Shown here one piece after another: positions 6,149-11,759 of a stretch of DNA of 11,759 nt; the stretch's first letter is position 1, and each line of letters starts with the position of its first letter. The stretch is from JANRKT01 sp033763355 (GTDB lineage: Bacteria > Bacteroidota > Bacteroidia > Chitinophagales > Chitinophagaceae). The DNA is taken from contig JANRKT010000012.1 in the NCBI GenBank assembly GCA_033763355.1, forward strand, positions 1 through 11,759, written 5' to 3'. The notes beneath the pieces were generated by a model that did no database searches, was not told where the DNA came from, and was given only the letters and a program-made list of their open reading frames with translations. A program made the translations under genes and the position numbers.

Positions 6149-7288
6149 ATGAAACTTGCGACGAAATACATACATGCCGGTGCGGAACCAGATCCCTCCA
6201 CCGGGGCAATAATGACCCCCATTTATCAGACATCCACTTATGTACAATCAGCCCCGGGGAAACACAAGGGCTTTGAATATGCCCGCAGCCAGAACCCCAC
6301 CAGGAAAGCGCTTGAAGAAGCAATGGCTGTAATTGAAAACGGGAAATATGGTTTGGTTTTCAGCAGTGGTGTTGCAGCAACAGATGCTGTAATAAAACTT
6401 TTGCAGCCCGGTGATGAAGTGATTGCCGGAAACGACATGTATGGCGGAACTTACCGGCTGTTTACAAAAGTGTTCGAAAAGTTTGGTATCAGGTTTCATT
6501 ATGTGGATATGACCCGTACAGAAAACATAGTTTCATTTATAAATACCAATACCAGACTGATCTGGCTGGAAACGCCAACCAACCCTTTAATGAATATTGC
6601 AGACATTGCTGCGGTATCAGCCATTGCAAAACCCAAAAACATCCTGGTATGTGTTGATAATACTTTCGCATCGCCTTTTCTGCAAAATCCTCTTGATCTC
6701 GGCGCAGACATTGTAATGCATTCATCAACAAAATATCTTGGTGGCCACAGCGACGTGATACAGGGCGCATTGGTTATGAATACTGCTGACCTGAGGGAAA
6801 AACTTTATTTCCTGCAAAAAAGCTGCGGTGCAGTTCCCGGGCCGATGGATTGTTTCCTGGTATTGCGTGGAATTAAAACACTTCACATCAGGATGGAGAG
6901 GCATTGTGAAAATGGAAAAAAGATTGCTCACTTTCTCCGCAACCATTCTAAAATTGCCAGGGTGTACTGGTGCGGTTTCGAAGATCATCCGGGGTATGCT
7001 GTTGCCAAAAAGCAAATGCGTGACTTTGGCGGAATGCTGAGTTTTGAATTAAAAGACAACAGTGCTGAAGCGGCAATGAAAGTGCTTTCATCTACAAAAG
7101 TTTTTTCGCTGGCAGAGAGTTTAGGCGGGGTAGAATCGTTAATCAATCATCCTGCTTCCATGACCCATGCTTCCATACCAAGAGAAGAAAGAATTAAAAA
7201 CGGGTTGAGTGATTCGCTGATCCGCCTGAGTGTGGGTATTGAAGATGCTGAGGATTTGATTGAAGACCTGGAGAAAGCTATTGGATAG
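6149..7288 (+). CDS. Cystathionine gamma-synthase / gamma-lyase family PLP enzyme
   Basis: This 379-aa protein belongs to the Cys/Met metabolism PLP-dependent enzymes (fold type I), whose members are usually 380-400 aa. Visible motifs are TPIYQTSTY, FEYARSQNPTRKALEEA, SSGVAATDAV, DMYGGTYRLF (PLP stacking Tyr), ETPTNPLMNIADI, VDNTFASPFLQNPLDLGADIVMHSSTKYLGGHSD and, at the C-terminus, SLGGVESLINHPASMTHASIP followed by LIRLSVGIED. Lys195 in SSTKYLGGH is the PLP Schiff-base lysine. These enzymes act in the cytoplasm: cystathionine gamma-synthase makes cystathionine from an activated homoserine and cysteine, and gamma-lyase breaks it down. Sequence alone does not separate them securely, nor exclude methionine gamma-lyase or an O-acyl-homoserine sulfhydrylase, although the short length fits the first two best. 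The TIGR02757 gene follows after 7 bp, so the two are probably cotranscribed. Confidence 0.88.
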   Translation: MKLATKYIHAGAEPDPSTGAIMTPIYQTSTYVQSAPGKHKGFEYARSQNPTRKALEEAMAVIENGKYGLVFSSGVAATDAVIKLLQPGDEVIAGNDMYGGTYRLFTKVFEKFGIRFHYVDMTRTENIVSFINTNTRLIWLETPTNPLMNIADIAAVSAIAKPKNILVCVDNTFASPFLQNPLDLGADIVMHSSTKYLGGHSDVIQGALVMNTADLREKLYFLQKSCGAVPGPMDCFLVLRGIKTLHIRMERHCENGKKIAHFLRNHSKIARVYWCGFEDHPGYAVAKKQMRDFGGMLSFELKDNSAEAAMKVLSSTKVFSLAESLGGVESLINHPASMTHASIPREERIKNGLSDSLIRLSVGIEDAEDLIEDLEKAIG

Positions 7289-7295
7289 TAAAATA

Positions 7296-8066
7296 ATGAA
7301 GAAAGAATCGATAAAAGAATTTCTCGATAAAAAAACTGATCAGTACAACAGGCCTTCTTTTATTAAAGACGATCCTGTCTCAATACCTCATCTTTTTACC
7401 CAAAAACAGGATATCGAAATAGCGGGGCTTTTCGCTGCGCTTTTTTCCTGGGGCAACCGCACCACTATTATCCGTAAATCAAAAGAACTGATGGAACGGA
7501 TGGATATGTCGCCATACCAGTTCGTAACACAGCATACAGAAAATGACCTTCAGAAACTGGCGTCATTCAAACACCGCACATTTAAACCGGCCGATCTTTT
7601 TTATTTTATTGAATTTCTGAGTCTCCACTATTCAAGGAATAAAAGCCTTGAAAATGCCTTTTGCGCCGGTATTGGCAAAAAGGATAAAAATGTTGAGCAG
7701 GGCTTAAATGGTTTCAGAAAATATTTTTTTATATACGATCATGAAAAGCGGACTGAAAAACACATCTCATCACCGGAATTAAATTCTTCCTGCAAACGCC
7801 TCAATATGTTTCTCCGCTGGATGGTAAGAAATGACTGTAAAGGAGTTGATTTTGGGATATGGAAGAACATCTCCCCTTCACAACTCATTTGCCCTGTTGA
7901 TGTGCATGTGACAAGGGTAGCAAAAAAAACCGGGTTGTTAAGCAGGAACAAGGCCGACTGGAAAGCCGCTGTTGAACTTACTGAAAATTTAAAACAACTT
8001 GACCCGGATGACCCGGTAAAATATGATTTTGCATTGTTTGGCCTGGGAGTATCGGAAAAATTCTAA
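7296..8066 (+). CDS. TIGR02757 (DUF2400) family protein with a DNA-glycosylase-like motif
   Basis: This 256-aa cytoplasmic protein resembles the TIGR02757/DUF2400 family, found in Bacteroidota, spirochaetes and others and without an assigned function that I know of. The family-like segments are DPVSIPHLFTQKQDIEIAGLFAALFSWGNR (about 26-55), CKRLNMFLRWMVRNDCKGVDFGIWKNI (about 167-193) and CPVDVHVTRVAKKTGLL (199-215), ending LDPDDPVKYDFALFGLGVSEKF. PVDVHVTRVA resembles the VDTHIxRV motif of endonuclease III-like HhH-GPD DNA glycosylases, where the Asp is catalytic (here Asp202). A GxGxxTA hairpin and a C-terminal 4Cys iron-sulfur motif are not seen. The start at 7296 was chosen over an in-frame ATG at 7260 because the latter overlaps the upstream gene and family similarity begins after 7296. 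It follows the PLP enzyme by 7 bp and overlaps the opposing gene by 4 bp. Confidence 0.8.
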   Translation: MKKESIKEFLDKKTDQYNRPSFIKDDPVSIPHLFTQKQDIEIAGLFAALFSWGNRTTIIRKSKELMERMDMSPYQFVTQHTENDLQKLASFKHRTFKPADLFYFIEFLSLHYSRNKSLENAFCAGIGKKDKNVEQGLNGFRKYFFIYDHEKRTEKHISSPELNSSCKRLNMFLRWMVRNDCKGVDFGIWKNISPSQLICPVDVHVTRVAKKTGLLSRNKADWKAAVELTENLKQLDPDDPVKYDFALFGLGVSEKF

Positions 8067-10033
8067 CCGGGAATGCTGTCTTTAAATCTTGCAAAGTAAT
8101 CAAGCGCCTGTGGGTTTTTCATGGTGTCTTTGCTTGCTGCTTTTGAGGCATCCATGCCCATCAGTATTTTTTTTACCGGCGCTTCCATTTTTTTTCCGCT
8201 GATGGTATAAGGGATTTCGTTTACCCCGTAAATTTCATCGGGCACATGGCGTGGGCTATACTGCCTGCGCAATTGTGATTTGATTTTACTTTTTATTTCA
8301 TCATTTAATTTCAAACCTTCTTTCATTACCACAAACAATGGCATAAAATATTTTCCTCCCTCCAGCTCAAGACAAACCACAAGGCTGTCACTGATTTCTG
8401 CAACCTGGTCAACTGCACTGTATATCTCACTGGTACCAATACGCACCCCGTCCCTGTTTAATGTGGCATCACTCCTTCCAAAAATAATGACTGATTGACG
8501 ATTGGTAATTTCAATCCAGTCGCCATGCCGCCATATATTGGGATAATTTTCAAAATAACTGCTGCGGTATAGTTCATTGTTCTTATCATTCCAGAAATAA
8601 ACTGGCATACTTGGCATGGGTTCAAGTATTACCATTTCACCCAATTGTTCCCTCACAGGTTTTCCATTATCATCAAATGCTTCCAGTTTGCAACCCAACA
8701 AACGGCATTGTATTTCTCCGGGATAAACAGGCCATAAAGGACAACCTCCCACAAACCCGCTGCAAATATCAGTTCCGCCGCTAAAGGAAATCAGCCACAC
8801 TTCTTTCTTTACCGATTCATGTATCCACTTAAATGCCTCTGGCGGTAAAGGTGACCCTGTTGAACCAATTGTTCTTAATGCTTTTAATTTATTTGAATCA
8901 ATAAAATTCAACCCCGCTTTCATGCAGGCAATAAAGTATGCTGCACCTCCTCCAAAATGATTAATGCCTGCATGCTCTGCCAGATTCCACAACACATTTA
9001 AATCAGGATATGCAGCTGAGCCTTCATAAATCACCAACGTGGCTCCTGCCAGCAATGATGCTACAGAAAAATTCCACATCATCCAGCCGGTGGTGGAATA
9101 CCAGAAATATTTTTCTCCCGGTTTTACATCCTGGTGAAGTGTCAATGTTTTTAAATGCTCAAGCAAACAGCCGCCAACGGAGTGTGTAATGGCTTTGGGT
9201 TTCCCTGTAGTGCCTGATGAATATAAAACCCAGATGGGATGCTCAAATGGCAAGGGTTCAAACTGCAATGGCTGTGCAGTGGCAGACATTACCTCTGCCC
9301 AGCTTATTGTATTTTCAACAACTGCATTCTCATCAAGAAAAGGAAAAACTACAACTTGCTTTAAGCCTGGTAACGACTTAACCAATTCCTGTAATGCAGT
9401 TCTTTTATCGAACGCTTTTCCATTATAGGTATATCCGTCAGTTGCAAATAAAACTTTGGGCTCAATTTGCCGAAAGCGGTCAATTACGCTTTGGTTGCCA
9501 AAATCAGGTGAGCAACTGCTCCATACAGCGCCAACTGACGCTGCTGCAAGAAATGCAACCACTGTTTCAGGTATATTGGGCATAATGGAAACCACACGGT
9601 CGCCTTTGGTTATGCCGCATTGCTTTAAAAACACAACTGCCTTTGATACCTGTTCTTCAAGCTGCGCCCATGAAATTTCAGTCAATGGCTGCCGTTCCGA
9701 TTGAAAAACAATTGCCGGATGTTTACCTGTTTTATTCCGGAAAATATGTTCTGCATAATTTAATGTGGCCCCCTTAAACCATTGCGTACCTATCATTCCC
9801 TCTCTGGGCTTAACCAGCACATCTTCATATACATAATGAAACTGAACCTTATTGTATTCACTAATACATGTCCAGAAAACAGCAATATCCGTTACACTCC
9901 ATTGCCAAAGTTCTTCGTAATTATCAAATGCAAGGTTTTTTCTTTCCTTAAGCCAGTTTATAAAATGCTGCATGTTGCTTTGTTCTATAAATCCTGCCGG
10001 AGGGGACCACAAAGGAGTATTGTCCATTTTCAT
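8063..10033 (-). CDS. aacS: Acetoacetyl-CoA synthetase
   Basis: This 656-aa cytoplasmic enzyme of the ANL (acyl-CoA synthetase) superfamily has the length typical of acetoacetate-CoA ligase, which converts acetoacetate, ATP and CoA to acetoacetyl-CoA, AMP and PPi. Motifs seen are NYAEHIFRN near residue 100, the P-loop-like SSGTTGKPKAITHS (272-285), YFWYSTTGWMMWN, SGGTDICSGFVGG, the hinge region IIFGRSDATLNRDGVRIGTSEIY, and the C-terminal catalytic lysine in TISGKKMEAPVKK (about Lys614). The STTGWMMWN and GTDICSGFVGG segments favour AacS over acetyl-CoA synthetase. The start may be Met1 or Met3 (MKMDN). It overlaps the TIGR02757 gene tail to tail by 4 bases and is divergent from the small gene at 10087 across 53 bp. 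A role in ketone body or polyhydroxybutyrate-type carbon use is inferred. Confidence 0.88.
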   Translation of the reverse strand: MKMDNTPLWSPPAGFIEQSNMQHFINWLKERKNLAFDNYEELWQWSVTDIAVFWTCISEYNKVQFHYVYEDVLVKPREGMIGTQWFKGATLNYAEHIFRNKTGKHPAIVFQSERQPLTEISWAQLEEQVSKAVVFLKQCGITKGDRVVSIMPNIPETVVAFLAAASVGAVWSSCSPDFGNQSVIDRFRQIEPKVLFATDGYTYNGKAFDKRTALQELVKSLPGLKQVVVFPFLDENAVVENTISWAEVMSATAQPLQFEPLPFEHPIWVLYSSGTTGKPKAITHSVGGCLLEHLKTLTLHQDVKPGEKYFWYSTTGWMMWNFSVASLLAGATLVIYEGSAAYPDLNVLWNLAEHAGINHFGGGAAYFIACMKAGLNFIDSNKLKALRTIGSTGSPLPPEAFKWIHESVKKEVWLISFSGGTDICSGFVGGCPLWPVYPGEIQCRLLGCKLEAFDDNGKPVREQLGEMVILEPMPSMPVYFWNDKNNELYRSSYFENYPNIWRHGDWIEITNRQSVIIFGRSDATLNRDGVRIGTSEIYSAVDQVAEISDSLVVCLELEGGKYFMPLFVVMKEGLKLNDEIKSKIKSQLRRQYSPRHVPDEIYGVNEIPYTISGKKMEAPVKKILMGMDASKAASKDTMKNPQALDYFARFKDSIPG

Positions 10034-10051
10034 ATTAACTGCAATTGAACG

Positions 10052-10084
10052 TAAAAATAAGGGAATTGACTGCTAACTTTACAA
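10052..10084 (-). promoter_or_regulatory. Candidate promoter of acetoacetyl-CoA synthetase
   Basis: On the minus strand TTG (10082-10084, within TTTG), a 22-base spacer and TATTTTTA (10052-10059) match the Bacteroidota promoter with one mismatch. It would give a leader of about 15 nt. The -33 element lies against the start codon of the divergent small gene. Confidence 0.33.
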
Positions 10085-10086
10085 AG

Positions 10087-10416
10087 ATGGATAACGCAGA
10101 AAAACAACTGGTACAGCAATTAAACCAGCAATGGGGCCTTGTGCTGAAAGAGGGCATTTCCATTGAAGAAACAGAAGCAGCGCTTGCCGCTAAAATAAAT
10201 GACCTCATTCAAAATGATTTCCCGCAATTAATATCCCTTCTTTACCGCATTGATGTAAACGAAACAAAACTCCGGCATTTCTTAAGAGAACACCCCGAAG
10301 AGGAAGGTGCGAAAATTATTGCAGGCCTTATTATAGAGCGGCAGCAACAGAAAATAAAAACCCGGCAACTTTTCAGCAACCGGGATAATAATATCAGTGA
10401 GGAGGAGAAGTGGTAA
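10087..10416 (+). CDS. Small uncharacterised helical protein
   Basis: This 109-aa protein begins MDNAEKQLVQQLNQQW. It is rich in Glu, Gln, Lys, Leu and Ile and has no signal peptide or membrane segment. Predicted secondary structure by eye is mainly alpha-helical: a first helix (3-14), a segment ISIEETEAALAAKINDLI (about 20-37), then FPQLISLLYRIDVNETKLRHFL (about 41-62), and a charged C-terminal helix with GAKIIAGLIIERQQQKIKTRQLF. I do not recognise a named domain. Composition, clean start and amphipathic pattern suggest a real gene, probably one of the conserved hypotheticals common near housekeeping genes in Chitinophagaceae. The start at 10087 was preferred over the in-frame ATG at 10045 because that one lies in the putative divergent promoter and adds a low-quality extension. 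It is probably monocistronic, with a terminator-like stem following. Confidence 0.7.
   Translation: MDNAEKQLVQQLNQQWGLVLKEGISIEETEAALAAKINDLIQNDFPQLISLLYRIDVNETKLRHFLREHPEEEGAKIIAGLIIERQQQKIKTRQLFSNRDNNISEEEKW
10351..10384 (-). terminator. Possible second terminator for the desaturase, inside the small gene
   Basis: On the minus strand CCCGG (10380-10384) and CCGGG (10361-10365) form a short 5-bp GC stem with a 14-base loop, followed by TTTTTATTTT (10351-10360). The stem is short, so efficiency is uncertain. It lies within the coding sequence of the converging small gene and downstream of the stronger site at 10450-10489. Confidence 0.35.
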
Positions 10417-10423
10417 TGGTTTT

Positions 10424-10490
10424 AAACCTGACAGATTTTGTACAAGATTAAAAAAAATCAAACCCAGCCGGATTAAATCTGTCGGGTTTT
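10424..10490 (+). terminator. Long-stem inverted repeat after the small gene, possible terminator
   Basis: AAACCTGACAGATTT (10424-10438) pairs over 15 positions with AAATCTGTCGGGTTT (10475-10489) with a single G-U wobble in the plus-strand RNA, around a 36-base loop. The right arm ends in four T. It starts 8 bp after the stop of the gene at 10087-10416. The stem is long but the loop is large and the T-run short, so an imperfect terminator or an RNA 3'-end structure are both possible. Confidence 0.5.
10450..10489 (-). terminator. Probable terminator of the fatty acid desaturase gene
   Basis: On the minus strand AAACCC (10484-10489) and GGGTTT (10460-10465) form a 6-bp stem around an 18-base loop. 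After GA there follow eight T (10450-10457). It lies 77 bp after the desaturase stop and shares its arm 10484-10489 with the plus-strand structure, so the region probably ends transcription from both sides. Confidence 0.5.
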
Positions 10491-10530
10491 GAAGAAGTTA
10501 ATGACTTCCCTTTCCACATAGTGAAGAAGA

Positions 10531-10555
10531 GTCCGGCTTGCCTGCCGGACAGGCA
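10531..10555. repeat. REP-like GC-rich palindrome
   Basis: GTCCGGC (10531-10537) and GCCGGAC (10544-10550) form a perfect 7-bp stem with a 6-base loop. The overlapping pair TGCCTG (10539-10544) and CAGGCA (10550-10555) forms an alternative 6-bp stem with a 5-base loop. The element is much more GC-rich than its surroundings and lies 11 bp from the desaturase stop codon. It has the look of a dispersed extragenic palindrome; only one copy is present in this window. Confidence 0.5.
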
Positions 10556-10565
10556 GGGGGTTAGC

Positions 10566-11666
10566 TCACATCGTTTCCTCAAATATTTCTGTAACCGGCA
10601 TGCGGTTCTGCTTTATAAGTTTATAGTGGTTTTTTAATGAGGTAAGAATCGGGAACTTGCGGTAAGGCAGGTTATACCGTTTTGAGTAATCCTCCAGCAG
10701 TTTGGTAAGCTCAGGATAATACACGTGGTTGATGTTGGGAAAGAGGTGGTGCACCACATGATAATTAAAACTGCCCATGAAGAAGCGGGTAAACCAGTTG
10801 TCTTCTTTTACATCGTTTGTGGTTTGCAGCATGTGCATAAACCAGTTGCCCGGCAACCTGTTTTTGTCATCCGGTAATGGAAACTCGTTTTCGGTATTGG
10901 CATGTGGCGGCAGCAATACAAACAAAGCAAAAATACTTGCAGTAAATACCATTAGCAGGAAACCGCCAATAGCCTGCCCCCATCCAATGCCCAGCACCAT
11001 TTTAGGAACAAAAATCATGTAGAAAAAGAACAGGGCTTTAAAGAAAAAAAGCTTTACGTATTCAATGGCTGGTATATCAATCAGCTTGCGAACTGTTTTC
11101 TTTTTAACAAAGAAGTCTTTAAAATCACGTACCACCAGCCAGTTGAACAGGAACAAAGGGTAAATAAGCGGAAGATAAATGTGCTGGTACTTGTGCATTT
11201 TTGAAAAGCCGCCCGTAGGAAATACCCTTGCCATATCGCTTTGTTCAATATCAGTATCCCATCCGTTTACATTGGGATAGTTGTGATGAAAGCGCACATG
11301 TCTTAACCTCCATATAAAACTGTTGGCGCCCATCAGGTCGAATAAGTGCACATACCAGTTGTTGAGCATTTTGCTTTTAAATATGGTGCCATGCACAGCA
11401 TCGTGTATGATATTGAGGAAAATAAAAACCAGTAATAAACCCAGTGAAAAATAACAGGCAAAATATATCCATGGGTTCTGGCCCCATATGAGGGCAGCAG
11501 TCCATGCAAAAACATAAAGGCCAGGGAAAAGAAATGCCTTGAAAACAATTTCTCCCCTTCGTTTGGGTTCGAGGCGTTCGACAATTTCTCCCGCTTCAAG
11601 CCGCAGTTGCTGAAAAACATCTTCGTTGGTTCCCCTTCTGTATGTTGGTTTTTTTATTCTCTCCAT
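10566..11666 (-). CDS. Membrane fatty acid desaturase
   Basis: This 366-aa protein is an integral membrane fatty acid desaturase that introduces a double bond into acyl chains using a di-iron centre. The three histidine boxes are complete: HDAVH (88-92), HVRFHH (123-128) and HVVHH (303-307). An extra conserved-type His lies in LLPPHANTENEFP (about 251-263). Hydrophobic segments at about 44-62, 69-88, 164-180, 205-224 and 230-252 fit the usual membrane hairpins with the His boxes on the cytoplasmic face. There is no N-terminal cytochrome b5 domain (no HPGG), so electrons must come from a separate donor. The third box has His rather than the Gln typical of front-end desaturases, so the double-bond position cannot be told. 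It belongs to the FADS-like group often labelled linoleoyl-CoA or acyl-CoA desaturase in Bacteroidota. It has its own promoter candidate and a hairpin in the leader. Confidence 0.88.
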   Translation of the reverse strand: MERIKKPTYRRGTNEDVFQQLRLEAGEIVERLEPKRRGEIVFKAFLFPGLYVFAWTAALIWGQNPWIYFACYFSLGLLLVFIFLNIIHDAVHGTIFKSKMLNNWYVHLFDLMGANSFIWRLRHVRFHHNYPNVNGWDTDIEQSDMARVFPTGGFSKMHKYQHIYLPLIYPLFLFNWLVVRDFKDFFVKKKTVRKLIDIPAIEYVKLFFFKALFFFYMIFVPKMVLGIGWGQAIGGFLLMVFTASIFALFVLLPPHANTENEFPLPDDKNRLPGNWFMHMLQTTNDVKEDNWFTRFFMGSFNYHVVHHLFPNINHVYYPELTKLLEDYSKRYNLPYRKFPILTSLKNHYKLIKQNRMPVTEIFEETM

Positions 11667-11698
11667 AACATATCATCTTTTATAATCGCCTGTTGGTA

Positions 11699-11724
11699 CT
11701 GATCTGCCTGGTTACAGGGATCAG
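11699..11724 (-). promoter_or_regulatory. Hairpin in the 5' leader of the desaturase gene
   Basis: CTGATC (11699-11704) pairs with GATCAG (11719-11724), and CCTG (11707-11710) pairs with CAGG (11715-11718), around a 4-base loop with a 2-base bulge on one side. This makes a 10-bp stem located 33-58 nt before the ATG at 11666 and downstream of the -7 element. It could be an RNA structure or a DNA operator of dyad symmetry. Confidence 0.42.
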
Positions 11725-11735
11725 GGTTTGATGTA

Positions 11736-11743
11736 CAAATTTA
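11736..11743 (-). promoter_or_regulatory. -7 promoter element of the desaturase gene
   Basis: On the minus strand this reads TAAATTTG, an exact match to TAnnTTTG. The -33 element would fall beyond the window edge (after 11759), so it cannot be checked. It predicts a 5' leader of about 60-65 nt that contains the hairpin at 11699-11724. Confidence 0.42.
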
Positions 11744-11759
11744 AAACATATAATTTTTC

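Noticed and set aside
7260..7295. Upstream in-frame ATG for the TIGR02757 gene
   Set aside because: It would overlap the end of the PLP enzyme by 29 bp and add 12 residues outside the family. The ATG at 7296 is better placed.
1..11759. Defence island, phage, CRISPR or biosynthetic cluster
   Set aside because: All recognisable genes are metabolic or small secreted proteins. There are no repeat-spacer arrays, nucleases, toxins, integrases or transposases. The asparagine synthetase is alone, without tailoring or transport genes.

Overview
The window looks like ordinary chromosome from a member of the Bacteroidota, most likely the Chitinophagaceae or a close relative. Four things point there: secreted PepSY-like and DUF2911 proteins, a TIGR02757-family protein, start codons without clear Shine-Dalgarno sequences, and several upstream sites matching the Bacteroidota promoter pattern TTG-N(about 20)-TAnnTTTG. 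This placement is inferred from protein resemblance and promoter style, not from a marker gene. I see no rRNA, tRNA, CRISPR array, insertion sequence, phage gene or defence gene.

Layout, left to right. 51-497 (-) is a secreted PepSY-like protein with a good promoter. 498-817 is a divergent intergenic region with a long inverted repeat. 818-1414 (+) is an acyl-carrier-protein phosphodiesterase (AcpH/DUF479 family). It meets 1411-2703 (-), an acetyl-CoA hydrolase/CoA-transferase, tail to tail with a 4-base overlap of the stop codons. A 120-bp divergent region full of GCTGT/ACAGC motifs leads to 2824-3390 (+), a secreted DUF2911 protein closed by a clear terminator. 3490-5364 (+) is a glutamine-hydrolysing asparagine synthetase. 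It converges on 5376-5819 (-), a second PepSY-like paralogue whose probable terminator lies inside the asparagine synthetase coding sequence. 5820-6148 is an intergenic region with clustered CCTTT/AAAGG palindromes. 6149-7288 (+) is a cystathionine gamma-synthase/lyase-type PLP enzyme, followed after 7 bp by 7296-8066 (+), a TIGR02757 protein with a DNA-glycosylase-like motif. This again meets its neighbour, 8063-10033 (-) acetoacetyl-CoA synthetase, by a 4-base stop overlap. 10087-10416 (+) is a small conserved-looking helical protein. 10417-10565 holds bidirectional terminators and a REP-like palindrome. 10566-11666 (-) is a membrane fatty acid desaturase with a hairpin in its leader.

The genes are mostly single transcription units with housekeeping metabolic roles: CoA and acetoacetate metabolism, asparagine and sulfur amino acid metabolism, ACP turnover and membrane lipid desaturation. 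The only likely operon is the PLP enzyme with TIGR02757. I found no convincing new multi-gene system. The points most worth a second look are the very compact convergent ends, including a terminator hidden in a neighbour's coding sequence, several operator-like inverted repeats, and the two uncharacterised proteins (TIGR02757 and the 109-aa protein).
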